In this document: piece by piece, positions 1 to 8,865 of the stretch
How positions within the stretch are numbered: position 1 is the stretch's first letter
How the letters are laid out: each line of letters opens with the position of its first letter
Source: Bradyrhizobium sp. SZCCHNS1050
Lineage (GTDB): Bacteria; Pseudomonadota; Alphaproteobacteria; Rhizobiales; Xanthobacteraceae
DNA length: 64,000 nt
Reading direction: 5' to 3'
NCBI RefSeq assembly: GCF_032484785.1
Contig: NZ_JAUETR010000001.1
Location: 372,001-436,000 of the forward strand
Translations under genes and position numbers: made by a program
Notes under the pieces: generated by a model
What the model was told of the DNA's origin: nothing
Databases searched by the model: none
What the model saw: only the letters and a program-made list of their open reading frames with translations

Positions 1-114
1 CAGAGCACCTTCTTCCGCGCATCCAATCGGTGGTTCGGCGAATCACCGGGCGAATACCGCTCGCGGCTGATGGAGGGCGTGCGGCGGGAAGTCGCTGTCG
101 CGCGCGGACCATGA
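1..114 (+). CDS. AraC-family transcriptional regulator, C-terminal end only (partial)
   Basis: The window opens inside a reading frame whose first base is codon position 1 and which ends at a TGA at 112-114, giving 37 residues. It contains STFFRASNRWFGESPGEYR, which is the second helix-turn-helix and exit signature of AraC/XylS regulators (phenylalanine-rich helix, then a G.SP.EYR element), followed by a short basic tail. The N-terminal sensor and first HTH lie outside the window, so the ligand and target cannot be inferred. The neighbouring NTF2-like gene converges on it. The family call rests on this terminal signature alone, which is distinctive. Confidence 0.75.
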   Translation, partial: QSTFFRASNRWFGESPGEYRSRLMEGVRREVAVARGP

Positions 115-147
115 TCCGCCGGCGGGAGACGCCTTCAGGCGCGTTCT

Positions 148-603
148 TCAGAACATCCCGTTGGGATTGGCCGACTGCTCGGGAACGGGCTGAACCGAAT
201 CCCAATGCTCCTCGATCTTGCCGTCCTTGAGACGGAAGATGTCGACGATGGCGTTGCCGCGTGTGCCGGGCTCGCGGACGGCGTGAACGCGCAGCACGAC
301 GAAGTCGCCGTCGACATGCACCTGCGTGATCCTGCTGTGCGACTGTGGGAATTTGGCCTTCAGAAATTCGATGAACTTGCGAAATCCCTCCGGGCCGTCC
401 TCGGCGTTCGGATTGTGCTGGATGTAGGTGCCGAGATATTTCGACGCCGCCTCGAAATCCTTGCGATTGAGGCCCTGCTCATAGAAGTCGAGCACGATCG
501 CCTTGTTGCGCTCCTCCTGGGCCGAATAGGCCCGCTGAGCCAGCACCGGTGTTGCGACCGTGGCGAACAGCACCGCGGCCACCGCGGCGAAACGCGTCAT
601 CAT
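148..603 (-). CDS. Exported NTF2-like / SnoaL-type protein
   Basis: The 151-residue product starts with a clear Sec signal peptide (MMTRFAAVAAVLFATVATPV, cleavage likely after ALA near residue 22). The mature part reads as a single alpha+beta-barrel NTF2/SnoaL fold: an N-terminal helix with NKAIVLDFYEQGLNRKDFEA, then YIQHNPNAEDGPEGFRKFI and C-terminal strands with IVDIFRLKDGKIEEHWD. The last phrase is characteristic of the SnoaL-like family often annotated as 'nuclear transport factor 2 family protein'. The family has no single reaction; members are cyclases, isomerases or ligand-binding proteins. Export suggests a periplasmic small-molecule role, which is inference. It is monocistronic and converges on the partial AraC gene. 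Confidence 0.8.
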   Translation of the reverse strand: MMTRFAAVAAVLFATVATPVLAQRAYSAQEERNKAIVLDFYEQGLNRKDFEAASKYLGTYIQHNPNAEDGPEGFRKFIEFLKAKFPQSHSRITQVHVDGDFVVLRVHAVREPGTRGNAIVDIFRLKDGKIEEHWDSVQPVPEQSANPNGMF

Positions 604-717
604 TCCGTCATCTCCCCCGGGGCGCAGATATGATGCAGCCGTTGCCCACCCCAGCTATTTCGGCTGTCGCCAGCTAAGCGGACTTCCCACGGGAAGTGAC
701 CTCAAAGATGAGTGACC

Positions 718-1518
718 TCAATAATAGCGGTGGAGATGATGCACCGGGCCGTGGCCGTGTCCGACCGTGAAGCGATCGGCAGCCGCGATCGCGCCGGAGA
801 TGAAGGCCTTGGCGTTGCGTACGGCCGCCTCGAGGCTCTCCCCCTTCGCCAGCCCTGCGGCCACGGCCGACGACAGCGAACACCCCGTGCCGTGGGTGTT
901 CTTCGTGTCGATGCGCGGCGACGGCAATGGGATGCTGGTTGCTGATGTGATCAGGTAATCGGTGCTGTCGGCGCCCTGCCCGTGGCCGCCCTTGATCAGC
1001 ACGGCCGGACAGCCGAGCGCGAGCAGCCGGCGGCCTTGCGCCGCGATCGCCTCGTCCGAGGTCGCGACCGGCTCGTCCAGCAGCGCGGCCGCCTCGGGCA
1101 GGTTCGGCGTGATCAGCGACGCCCGCGGGATCAGCCGGCGGCGCAGCGCGTCGATCGCATCCTCCGGCAACAGCCGGGCGCCCGAGGTTGCGACCATCAC
1201 CGGATCGAGCACCACGTGCCGCGGCCGCCAGCGCGCGAGGCTTGCCGCAATGGCGTCGGCAATCGGCGCCTGCGCCACCATGCCGATCTTGACCGCGCCG
1301 ACGGCGAGGTCATCGAACACCGCGTCGATCTGCGCGGTGACGAAATCGGGCGGCACCAAGTGCACGCCGGTCACGCCCCTGGTGTTCTGGGCGGTCAGCG
1401 CCGTCAGCACCGAGGCGCCATAGACGCCGAGCGCCGCAAAGGTCTTGAGGTCGGCCTGGATACCGGCTCCCCCGGAGGAATCCGAACCGGCGATGGTAAG
1501 TGCGACGGGGGTGCTCAT
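718..1518 (-). CDS. thiD: Hydroxymethylpyrimidine/phosphomethylpyrimidine kinase
   Basis: ThiD phosphorylates 4-amino-5-hydroxymethyl-2-methylpyrimidine and then its monophosphate, giving HMP-PP for thiamine phosphate synthase. The 266-residue length is normal for the family. The N-terminal substrate loop is present ([18 protein letters not shown]), as are [15 protein letters not shown] in the middle and the C-terminal ribokinase-fold anion hole [20 protein letters not shown], whose GTGC cysteine is the ThiD-type residue. The protein is cytosolic. It stands alone; no other thiamine genes and no recognisable TPP riboswitch are next to it. The ATG at 1518 directly precedes the first beta strand, so the start is secure. 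Confidence 0.95.
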   Translation of the reverse strand: MSTPVALTIAGSDSSGGAGIQADLKTFAALGVYGASVLTALTAQNTRGVTGVHLVPPDFVTAQIDAVFDDLAVGAVKIGMVAQAPIADAIAASLARWRPRHVVLDPVMVATSGARLLPEDAIDALRRRLIPRASLITPNLPEAAALLDEPVATSDEAIAAQGRRLLALGCPAVLIKGGHGQGADSTDYLITSATSIPLPSPRIDTKNTHGTGCSLSSAVAAGLAKGESLEAAVRNAKAFISGAIAAADRFTVGHGHGPVHHLHRYY

Positions 1519-1640
1519 GCCCCCTTCCTAGCGCGGGCCGGCCGCGCCCGGCAAGCAGGCCGGCCCACCGGAGAAAGCGTATCGACTTCGTCGGAAAACG
1601 CTATATTGAGGCGAAAGATGCCTTCCGGAGACAGCCCGCA

Positions 1641-1886
1641 ATGGTTCCCTTCTTCGTCCAGATCAAGTGCAAGCTTGGCCAGTCCTACACGGTCGCCAAT
1701 GCGCTGGCGGAAGCCGAGATCGCCTCCGAGATCTACTCGACGGCGGGAAATTACGACCTGCTGGTGAAGTTCTACGTCGACAATGCCACCGACATTGGCC
1801 ACTTCGTGAATGAGAAGGTCCAGGTCCTGCCCGGCATTCAGGACACCCACACCATCATCACGTTCAAGGCCTTCGGCGCCACCTGA
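1641..1886 (+). CDS. Stand-alone Lrp/AsnC ligand-binding (RAM) domain protein
   Basis: The 81-residue protein is a single alpha/beta ferredoxin-like RAM domain with no DNA-binding half. The pattern VPFFVQIKCKLGQSYTVANAL, then IYSTAGNYDLLVKFYV and a final strand HTIITFKAF matches Lrp/AsnC effector domains. The usual Lrp HTH of about 60 residues is absent, as in the small stand-alone RAM proteins common in alphaproteobacteria. Such proteins form rings that bind amino acids; regulation through a partner Lrp is inference. The ATG at 1641 was chosen because GGAG lies about ten bases upstream and the fold begins there; the longer open frame upstream has low-complexity composition. Confidence 0.85.
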   Translation: MVPFFVQIKCKLGQSYTVANALAEAEIASEIYSTAGNYDLLVKFYVDNATDIGHFVNEKVQVLPGIQDTHTIITFKAFGAT

Positions 1887-1954
1887 CGAGGCGCTTTCTC
1901 ACCCGGCGCGGCCTGCCCGTCGGGGGCCTGCCTCAACACCTGCCTCACGACAAA

Positions 1955-1980
1955 GGCGCCCGTCGTGACCGACGGGCGCC
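1955..1980. terminator. Perfect 10-bp hairpin, probable transcription terminator
   Basis: GGCGCCCGTC at 1955-1964 and GACGGGCGCC at 1971-1980 are perfect reverse complements around a six-base loop. The hairpin lies 70 bases after the stop of the RAM-domain gene, where a terminator would be expected. There is no clear T-run on either side, so it could be an attenuator or RNA-stabilising stem instead. The rest of the 1887-2255 gap shows no gene I can support; it should carry the promoter of the AraC gene. Confidence 0.5.
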
Positions 1981-2255
1981 GAGGTCCTGAAAATGGGTCA
2001 AGCATGGTTTCGTCATGAAAGACGGTGGCGGCCGGAGACCGTTGTCCGCCAATTCGCACCAGTGGGCCGGAAAGCCGGACCTTTCGATCGTGAGGGGCAA
2101 TGGGGGGACCGTCGAACGGCCCGGCTTTCCCTTCGGCAACTTGGCGACAGGCGTTCTATAGCGGGTACGCGGAGCACCGGGTCAAGGCGGGCGGCCGATC
2201 CGATACGGTCGATCAAGAAGTTGAGACGAAAACTCAAGAATGACTGCGGCGCCGC

Positions 2256-3332
2256 GTGAAGAGTGAGATCAAAGCCGTTTCGTCCCTGCTGCCGAGCTAC
2301 GGCTTTTGCGCCGAGCAGATGGACACCGAGGCGAACATTGCGGCGTGGCGCGAGGCCACGTCGACGTTCTTCGAGGTCGACCAGCTCGCGGCCGGCGAGG
2401 CCGCTCCGTTCAGCGCGGACGTGCTGTCCTATGCGCTCGGCTCCGTGCTGCTGGGATCGGCCCGTGCGAGCGGCCAGCGGTTCCGGCGATCGGCCGAAAC
2501 CGTCGCCCGCAGCGGCGTGGATCACATCATCCTGCAGCTCTACGTGAACGGCAGCTATGAGGGCGTCGCGGGCGCCTCGCCGATCCGGGTCGAGGCCGGC
2601 GACCTCTGCGTGCTCGATCTCGCCCAGACACTCGAAACGCGCGCGACACCGTTCGAGAACGTCACGTTGGTGGTGCCGCGTCCGATGTTCGATGCGCGCC
2701 TGCTGCAGCTCGACGACCTGCACGGCCTGGTGCTGCCGCGCAGCGGCGCGCTGGCGCCGCTGTTGGCGCGGCATTTCGGCGCGCTGCTCGACTGTGCGCC
2801 GCGCATGAGTTTCGACGAGTGCCAGGCCGCGGTCGAGGGCACGATCGCGCTGATCTCGGCGTGCCTGCGCGGCGAGCTCGAACGCCGCGATGCCGACCGC
2901 AGCGTGACGCCGGACGCCTCGCTCCTCCGCGTCCGCCAATATATCGAAGCGCGGCTGTCGAGCCCTGAACTCAGCGCCGACGCGGTGGCGCTGCATTTCG
3001 GGATGTCTCGCGCGTCGCTCTATCGCCTGTTCGCGCCGATCGGCGGCATCGCCGACTACATCCGCAGCCGCCGCCTGCACCGCGCGTTCTTCGATCTCGC
3101 CGGGACGGGATCGCGGACGCAGCGCATCAGCGAGGTCGCGCGGCGCTGGCAGCTCGGGACCGATGCGCATTTCACGCGGCTGTTCAAGGCCGCCTACGGC
3201 ATCACGCCGAGCGCCGCGCGCGAGGCCGCCATGCTGGGCTCGCCACGCCTGCCGGTCGACGCGGACGCCGAAACCGCCTCGCCGCTCAGCCGTTGGATGC
3301 GAGGGATAGCAGCGCCCCGGACCGGGGAATGA
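2256..3332 (+). CDS. AraC-family transcriptional regulator with AraC-binding-like N-terminal domain
   Basis: The 358-residue protein has an N-terminal cupin-like ligand domain of the AraC_binding_2 type (about residues 30-200) and a C-terminal double helix-turn-helix (about 225-330). In the HTH part, LSADAVALHFGMSRASLYRLF is the first recognition element, and LGTDAHFTRLFKAAYGITPSAAR is the second with the canonical exit signature. It should be a cytosolic activator or repressor; the effector is unknown. The start shown is a GTG without a strong ribosome site; an in-frame ATG 21 codons later is an alternative. Its last 47 bases overlap the end of the convergent GGDEF-EAL gene, so the two genes may interfere transcriptionally. 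Confidence 0.88.
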   Translation: MKSEIKAVSSLLPSYGFCAEQMDTEANIAAWREATSTFFEVDQLAAGEAAPFSADVLSYALGSVLLGSARASGQRFRRSAETVARSGVDHIILQLYVNGSYEGVAGASPIRVEAGDLCVLDLAQTLETRATPFENVTLVVPRPMFDARLLQLDDLHGLVLPRSGALAPLLARHFGALLDCAPRMSFDECQAAVEGTIALISACLRGELERRDADRSVTPDASLLRVRQYIEARLSSPELSADAVALHFGMSRASLYRLFAPIGGIADYIRSRRLHRAFFDLAGTGSRTQRISEVARRWQLGTDAHFTRLFKAAYGITPSAAREAAMLGSPRLPVDADAETASPLSRWMRGIAAPRTGE

Positions 3333-5826
3333 GCGCGACGACGGCCGCCGAGTGCGGGTCGTCGTCCTCAGATGCGTCTTCGGCCGGCTGCGGCTCGTCG
3401 GCATCGGACGCAGCGCGCGCGATCTCCAGATGCTGCTCGAGCTGCTCGACCGGCATCGGCCGGCCCAGCAGATAACCTTGCGCGAAGTTGACGCCGAGGG
3501 CGCGCAGTTGCACCAGCTGCTCTTCGGTCTCGACGCCTTCGGCGGTGATCTGGATGCCAAGCCCCCGCGCCAGCGTCACGACCGAGGAGATGACGGCGGC
3601 ACTTTCGTCGCGCACGCTCAGATTGGCGACGAAGGACTTGTCGATCTTGATCTTGTTGAACGGGAACGCCGTCAGCGAACGCAGCGACGAATAGCCGGTG
3701 CCGAAATCGTCGAGCGCCAGCGAGATGCCGAGGCCCTTCAGCCGGTCGATGAAGCTCTCGTTCTCGGCCGCGCGCTCCAGCAGCACCGACTCCGTGATCT
3801 CGATCTCGAGACGCTTCGGATCGAGGCCGGACCTCGCGAGCGCCGACTGGATGACGTCGAACAGTTCGGCCTGCTTGAACTGGACGGGCGACAGATTGAC
3901 GGCGATCTTGACGTCGTCCGGCCATGCGGTGGCGTCGTCGCAGGCGCGCCCGATGATCCATTCGCCGAGCGGCACGATCAGGCCGGTCGACTCCGCAAGC
4001 GGGATGAACTTGTCCGGCGGCACCAGCCCCTTGACCGGATGACGCCAGCGCACCAGCGCCTCGACGCCGCGGCGCTCGCGCGTCGCGGCGTCGTAGAACG
4101 GCTGATAGTGCACCTCGAACTGGCACTGCGCGATGGCGTCGCGCAGATCACCCTCGAGCGTGTTGCGCGCCTCGAGCTCGGCCGACATCGCATCGTCATA
4201 GAGCGTGTAGCAGCTGCGGCCGGCGGATTTCGAGCGGTAGAGCGCGAGGTCGGCCTTCTTGAGCAGGTGCTCCTGGTCGCGGCCGTGCTGGGGCGCGAGC
4301 GAGATGCCGATGCTGGTGCCGATCTCGACCCGTTGCCCGCCGAGCTGGAACGGCTCGGCGATCAGCTTGGTGATGCGCTGCGCAAGCTCGATCGCGGCGG
4401 CGCGCTGGTCGGCGGATCCGGCCTGGATCAGGGCGAACTCGTCGCCGCCGAGCCGGGCCAGCACGTCCTCGTCGCGCAGCTGCGATCTCAGCCGCTGAGC
4501 GACCTGCACCAGCAGTTCGTCGCCGGCGCCATGGCCGAGCGAGTCGTTGACATTCTTGAAGCGGTCGAGGTCAAGCAGGAAGACGGTGAAGCGGCCGCTC
4601 TTCTCGTCGTTGATGCGCTCCATTTCCTCGAGGAAGAAGGCGCGGTTCGCAAGGCCCGTCAGCGCGTCGGTCTGCGCCAGCTCGAGCACGCGGCGATTGG
4701 CGAGCGCGAGCTGCAGGGCGTTGCGGCTCGACAGCGCGAGATACACGGCGAGGAAGATCGTCGTCGCCATGCCGGCCGCGTACAGCGCCAGCGCGCGGTT
4801 GTGGCTCGCCATCAGGCTGCCACCGGCGGGCGCCGCCTGGAACACCCAATCGGCATCGCCGATGCGCAAGGTCGTCGACCAGATGCTGGGGTCCGCGGGC
4901 CAGCGCTGCGGGTCCACGCCGGAGGCGTTGATCACGCGCTCGGGCGGCAGAAGGTTGATCGCGAGCGCCGGGCTGTTGGGATTGTTCGCGCGCACCGACT
5001 GCAACAGCGTCGGCAGGTCGAACACGCCGATGATGAAGCCGCTGAGATTGCGGCGGCGGTCGGCGACCGTCGTGCGCGACGTCCCCTTGGCGTAGACGGG
5101 GATGCCGATCATCACGGCGTTGTTGCGCTCGTTCTGATTGATCAGGTTCTGACGCGTGCGCAATGCGCCGATCACGTCGTAGTCGCGCGACTGTTCCAGC
5201 ACGGCGCGATGGTCGGGAATGCTCCAATAATCGAGACCGTAGACCGGCGAGGTCTTCGCCTCGGTGGAGAAGTAGACCGGATAATATTCGTCGCTCTCCG
5301 GCGCGACCGTGCCGTCGGGATAGGACTTGATGCGAAAGGCGGGCACGCCATCGGTGATCGCTGCCGCCTCGTATTCGCCACGCTCCTTGCGCTTGATCCG
5401 CGGCAGCCAGGCGAGGCGCAGCATGCCGCGATGCGCCTCGAACAGGCGCGCGCTGAAGGTCTGGTACTCGCTGCGGGTGATGTCGTCGTTGGCGGATTCG
5501 AAGCGGGTGCGCAGCGCGGTCAGCCGGCTGACATATTCGTTGACGCCGTTCTGGACCAGGATCGCCTGAGCTTCGGCCACGCCTTCGAAATCTGTGCGCG
5601 CCAGCCGGTTTTCCCAGCGTCCCACGGCAACCGTCCCGACGACCGACAGCACGACGCCGACGCATGCCGCGATGATCGCAGGGCGATAAAGCCGGTATCG
5701 CGATAGCGACGCGCGCAGCCTCTCGCGCCCGCTACCGCTGCGAGCATCATCCTTTTCCTGCAGCGTCGGTGCGCTGTACTCTTCAACCTGCAATATGGCC
5801 CCCGCCAAACGGCTGCCCCTCACCAC
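3286..5826 (-). CDS. Membrane-bound CHASE-type sensor GGDEF-EAL protein (c-di-GMP turnover)
   Basis: The 846-residue product has two membrane helices (about residues 48-70 and 345-368) enclosing a roughly 275-residue periplasmic domain with CHASE-like sequence (SARLFEAHRGMLRLAWLPRI, YWSIPDHRAVLEQSRDYDVI). The cytoplasmic part has a diguanylate cyclase domain with an intact GGDEF and an RDED inhibitory I-site exactly five residues upstream. A complete EAL domain follows, with EALVRW, NLSPVQF, EITES, DDFGTGYSSL, KIDKSFV and AEGVETEEQ, i.e. all residues needed for magnesium binding and phosphodiester hydrolysis. Both activities could therefore work. The ligand is unknown. The gene is monocistronic, and its 3' end overlaps the AraC gene by 47 bases. 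Confidence 0.93.
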   Translation of the reverse strand: MVRGSRLAGAILQVEEYSAPTLQEKDDARSGSGRERLRASLSRYRLYRPAIIAACVGVVLSVVGTVAVGRWENRLARTDFEGVAEAQAILVQNGVNEYVSRLTALRTRFESANDDITRSEYQTFSARLFEAHRGMLRLAWLPRIKRKERGEYEAAAITDGVPAFRIKSYPDGTVAPESDEYYPVYFSTEAKTSPVYGLDYWSIPDHRAVLEQSRDYDVIGALRTRQNLINQNERNNAVMIGIPVYAKGTSRTTVADRRRNLSGFIIGVFDLPTLLQSVRANNPNSPALAINLLPPERVINASGVDPQRWPADPSIWSTTLRIGDADWVFQAAPAGGSLMASHNRALALYAAGMATTIFLAVYLALSSRNALQLALANRRVLELAQTDALTGLANRAFFLEEMERINDEKSGRFTVFLLDLDRFKNVNDSLGHGAGDELLVQVAQRLRSQLRDEDVLARLGGDEFALIQAGSADQRAAAIELAQRITKLIAEPFQLGGQRVEIGTSIGISLAPQHGRDQEHLLKKADLALYRSKSAGRSCYTLYDDAMSAELEARNTLEGDLRDAIAQCQFEVHYQPFYDAATRERRGVEALVRWRHPVKGLVPPDKFIPLAESTGLIVPLGEWIIGRACDDATAWPDDVKIAVNLSPVQFKQAELFDVIQSALARSGLDPKRLEIEITESVLLERAAENESFIDRLKGLGISLALDDFGTGYSSLRSLTAFPFNKIKIDKSFVANLSVRDESAAVISSVVTLARGLGIQITAEGVETEEQLVQLRALGVNFAQGYLLGRPMPVEQLEQHLEIARAASDADEPQPAEDASEDDDPHSAAVVALIPRSGALLSLASNG

Positions 5827-6029
5827 GATGCGGCCGATGCTGGCCGCGGTAAGTTAAGGACGGTCAAAGATGATCCGTCGTGGCGTACCAGAAACCGGGC
5901 TTGGTTAACGGCTGACTGTTGAGGGCCGCCCAAAACGCGATCAAGCGCGGGCCACGTCTTTAGCGAGGTCTTCATTCAACACGCCTAGACTGAGTTGTCA
6001 TCAAGCGTACTCGTGCATCGAAGATCGCA

Positions 6030-7190
6030 ATGAACTGGTTTTCAAGCCTTCGGATCTCCATCGTTCTCGTCCTGATCGCCGGCGTGCTGCCGCCCGGGTC
6101 TGCGCGCGCCGACGAGCTCGGCGTCACCAACGACTCCATCATGTTCGGCCAGGTGGCGGCGCTGGAGGGCCCGTCGGCCGCACTGGGCCAGGCGGCACGC
6201 CAGGGATTGCTGGCGGCCTTCAACGAGCTCAACGCCAAGGGCGGCGTCTACGGCCGCAGGCTGAAGCTGGCGAGCCGCAATGACGGCTACGACCCCGATC
6301 GCTCGGTGGTCGAGACCATCAAGCTGATCTACGAGGACAAGGTGTTCGCGCTGATCGGCGCCGTCGGCACCCCGACCGCGATGGCCACCGCGCCGATCGC
6401 GGCGTCGAACGACGTCCCCTTCATCGGGCCGATCTCGGGCGCCGAATTCCTGCGGGCGCCCGAATTCCAGAACGTCGTGAACATCCGCGCGAGCTACGCG
6501 GCCGAGGCCGAAGCCACGATCAAGTATCTCACCGAAGAGCTTCACCTCACCCGCATCGCCATTTTTTATCAGGATGACTCGTTCGGGCGCGACGTGCTGG
6601 CCGGCGTGAAGACGCATCTCGATCGCCGCGGCCTCGAGCTCGCGGCCGAAGGCACGTTCGAGCGCAACACGCGCGCGGTCGGCGCGGCGCTCAAGGTCAT
6701 CCGGCGCGCGGAGCCGGAAGCGGTGATCCTGGTCGGCACCTACGGCCCGTGCGCCGAGTTCATCAAGATGGCGCATCGCAGCGGCTTCAATCCGACCTTC
6801 ACGGCGGTCTCCTTTGTCGGCGGCAATGCCCTTGCAAAGGAGCTCGGTCCGGAGGGACGCGGCGTCATCGTCTCCGAGGTGGTCCCGTTTCCGTGGGACA
6901 CCGACCTCCGCGTCGTCGCCGACTACCAGGCCGCGATGAAGACGCTCGATCCGAGCCAGACGCCGGATTTCATCGGGCTCGAGGGCTACATCACCGGCCG
7001 CCTGGTGGCCCGCGCCCTGGCGATGACCGGGCCGAACCCGACCCGCACCGAGCTGCTCCGCATCATCAACGAGGTCGGCCAGTTCGACATCGGCGGACTG
7101 GTGGTCAGCTTCGGCAACGCGCGCAAGGAGAATCCACCGCCGGTATCGCTGACGGTGATCCAGAGCGACGGCAGCTTCAAGCCGATCTGA
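6030..7190 (+). CDS. Periplasmic ABC-transporter substrate-binding protein, branched-chain amino-acid (LivK/Peripla_BP_6) type
   Basis: The 386-residue protein begins with a Sec signal (RISIVLVLIAGVLPPGSARA, cleavage before DEL). It continues with the type I periplasmic-binding fold of the Leu/Ile/Val family: IMFGQVAALEGPSAALGQAA near the N-terminus, YGRRLKLASRNDGYDPDRSV in the first lobe, and VIRRAEPEAVILVGTYGPCA in the second. Substrates of this family include amino acids, amides, urea and aromatic acids, so the ligand is left open. No permease or ATPase gene is adjacent, so it is an orphan receptor, as is frequent in Bradyrhizobium. It is divergent from the GGDEF-EAL gene; the 203-base gap must hold both promoters. 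Confidence 0.9.
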   Translation: MNWFSSLRISIVLVLIAGVLPPGSARADELGVTNDSIMFGQVAALEGPSAALGQAARQGLLAAFNELNAKGGVYGRRLKLASRNDGYDPDRSVVETIKLIYEDKVFALIGAVGTPTAMATAPIAASNDVPFIGPISGAEFLRAPEFQNVVNIRASYAAEAEATIKYLTEELHLTRIAIFYQDDSFGRDVLAGVKTHLDRRGLELAAEGTFERNTRAVGAALKVIRRAEPEAVILVGTYGPCAEFIKMAHRSGFNPTFTAVSFVGGNALAKELGPEGRGVIVSEVVPFPWDTDLRVVADYQAAMKTLDPSQTPDFIGLEGYITGRLVARALAMTGPNPTRTELLRIINEVGQFDIGGLVVSFGNARKENPPPVSLTVIQSDGSFKPI

Positions 7191-7217
7191 CCTGAGTGCG
7201 CGCGCTCGCCGAACTGA

Positions 7218-8138
7218 TCAGCTTGCCGGCTTCTTCGGCTTCGGCGGGCCTTCCACCGGCGGCAGCGATTTCAGATAGACCGCCATCGCCTTGCGATTCT
7301 CGGGCGTGAGCTGCGAGGTGTTGCGGATCACCCGCGCCATCGAGCCGCCGGCGCTGTCGCCATCGGGCAGCTGTCCGGTCTCGAGGAAATAGCTGATGTC
7401 GCTCTCGCTCCAGTCCGCCAGGCCCTTCTGGGTGATGTTCGGCACGAAGCCCTGACCTTCGGGATCCGGCCCACCCGCCAGACGCTGCGCCGAAACGATG
7501 CCGCCGAGCGCGTTGCGCGGGCTGTGGCACTCGGCGCAATGGCCGAACGTATTGACCAGATAGGCGCCGCGATTCCACTCCGCCGGGCGCGAGGCGTTGG
7601 CGGCAAACGGCCTGTCGTCGAAGAACAGTAGCTTCCAGACCCCAACGGTGCGACGGATGTTGAACGGGAATGGCATGTCGTGCGCGCGCGAGGCGCCGGC
7701 GACCGGCGGCAGCGTCTTCATGTAGGCGAAGAGATCCCGGACGTCGTCGATCTTCGCCGCAGCGTAGGAGGGATAGGGAAATGCCGGGTAGTAGTGGCTG
7801 CCGTCCGGCGACACGCCCCTCACCACCGCATTGACGAACTCGGCCTCGCTCCAGCGCCCGATACCGTCAGTGGGGTCGGGCGAGATGTTGGGCGCATAGA
7901 AGGTGCCGAACGGCGAGCTCAGCGGCAGACCGCCGCCGAGCTTCAGTCGATCCGGCTGGTTCGGCACCGCGTGACAGGACGCGCAGCCACCGATGTTGAA
8001 CATTTCCTGCCCGTTGGCGAGATCCGGCGCGCGCGTCGCCGCTGCGAGCGTGATCGTCGACGGTTGGGTCAGCCACCAGAACACCGCCAGGCCGGCGGCG
8101 CCGAGCACGCAGAGAGCAAGCAGGAGGCGGCGTAGCAT
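7218..8138 (-). CDS. Membrane-anchored di-haem cytochrome c
   Basis: The 306-residue product has an N-terminal hydrophobic anchor (LLLALCVLGAAGLAVFWW) and two cytochrome c domains, each with one haem attachment site: CASCH at about residue 52 and CAECH in the second half. It resembles the cytochrome subunits that accept electrons from periplasmic dehydrogenases (alcohol or aldose type), but no dehydrogenase gene is next to it. The ATG at 8138 was chosen because it directly precedes the anchor; the open frame continues upstream without coding character. A separate cytochrome c' gene follows upstream on the same strand, with a terminator hairpin between them, so the two are probably transcribed separately. 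Confidence 0.88.
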   Translation of the reverse strand: MLRRLLLALCVLGAAGLAVFWWLTQPSTITLAAATRAPDLANGQEMFNIGGCASCHAVPNQPDRLKLGGGLPLSSPFGTFYAPNISPDPTDGIGRWSEAEFVNAVVRGVSPDGSHYYPAFPYPSYAAAKIDDVRDLFAYMKTLPPVAGASRAHDMPFPFNIRRTVGVWKLLFFDDRPFAANASRPAEWNRGAYLVNTFGHCAECHSPRNALGGIVSAQRLAGGPDPEGQGFVPNITQKGLADWSESDISYFLETGQLPDGDSAGGSMARVIRNTSQLTPENRKAMAVYLKSLPPVEGPPKPKKPAS

Positions 8139-8236
8139 GGTGGCTCCGTCACAGCAGGAGGATATCGTCGGCCCGGCGATCATCACCGGAGCTCGGCGGC
8201 GCCGTGATACGTCAGGACGCCCGCGCGGCGCAAACA

Positions 8237-8272
8237 AACGGGGGCGGACGCCATGTCGCGTCCGCCCCCGTT
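8237..8272 (-). terminator. Rho-independent terminator downstream of the cytochrome c' gene
   Basis: AACGGGGGCGGACG (8237-8250) and CGTCCGCCCCCGTT (8259-8272) form a perfect 14-bp stem with an eight-base loop. Read on the minus strand, the stem is followed by a T-rich TTTGTTTG tract, the layout of an intrinsic terminator. It lies 15 bases after the stop codon of the cytochrome c' gene. Confidence 0.8.
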
Positions 8273-8286
8273 GATGGCTGGTCAGA

Positions 8287-8736
8287 TCAACTGTTCTTGA
8301 GACGGAAGGTCTCGTGACAACCGCCACATTCCTTGCCGATGCCCGGCGCGGTCGCCTTCAGGCTGTCGAGATCCTTGATCTTGGCCTTGGCCTCGGTGAC
8401 GACCTTGCCGAAGGTCTCGATCTTGGCCTTGAAGCCGGCCTGGTCTTCCCAGATCTTCGGCGACGGACCGTAGTCGCCTTCGAACTTGGCGCCCTTCAGG
8501 CTCGCCGGATACATCGTCGGCAGCTTCTTGGCGGTCTCCTCGAGCTGCGCCAGAGCGGCATTGACGGCGGCCTGATCATACGGCTTCTCGCCCTTGACCA
8601 TCGCGATCAGGACACCGCCGAGGTTCTTGGCGTTGGCCTTCATCGTGTCCTGGCTATGCTTGACCAGATCCTGCTGTGCCATCACGGCGCCGGCCCCTAG
8701 CAGCAAAGCTGCGACAGCCACGACAGTCCGCTTCAT
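8287..8736 (-). CDS. Cytochrome c' (class II cytochrome c), periplasmic
   Basis: The 149-residue protein carries a Sec signal (RTVVAVAALLLGAGAVMA, cleavage before QQD). Its mature part is helical, with the haem-binding CGGCH only about ten residues from the C-terminus (GKECGGCHETFRLKNS). A C-terminal CxxCH on a four-helix bundle is diagnostic of cytochrome c'. These proteins bind NO or CO or carry electrons in the periplasm; which applies here cannot be told. The ATG at 8736 is preceded by AAGGAG with good spacing; the frame opens one codon earlier at a TTG that is less likely to be used. A strong terminator follows. Confidence 0.92.
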   Translation of the reverse strand: MKRTVVAVAALLLGAGAVMAQQDLVKHSQDTMKANAKNLGGVLIAMVKGEKPYDQAAVNAALAQLEETAKKLPTMYPASLKGAKFEGDYGPSPKIWEDQAGFKAKIETFGKVVTEAKAKIKDLDSLKATAPGIGKECGGCHETFRLKNS

Positions 8737-8865
8737 CAATTCGCTCCTTTGTTGTCACAATCCCGTCCAGCCCACCTGGACGGGTCGCTTGGGTGGTCAA
8801 CCCCTCAGCCGGCGGGTTATTCCGGAATTGAGGCGGATATCGGAGGAGATCCGGAGGGAGAGTAC

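Noticed and set aside
604..717. TPP riboswitch or other control element around thiD
   Set aside because: The sequence upstream of the thiD start (beyond 1518) overlaps the next gene's leader and shows no THI-box-like core; the 604-717 gap is downstream of thiD.
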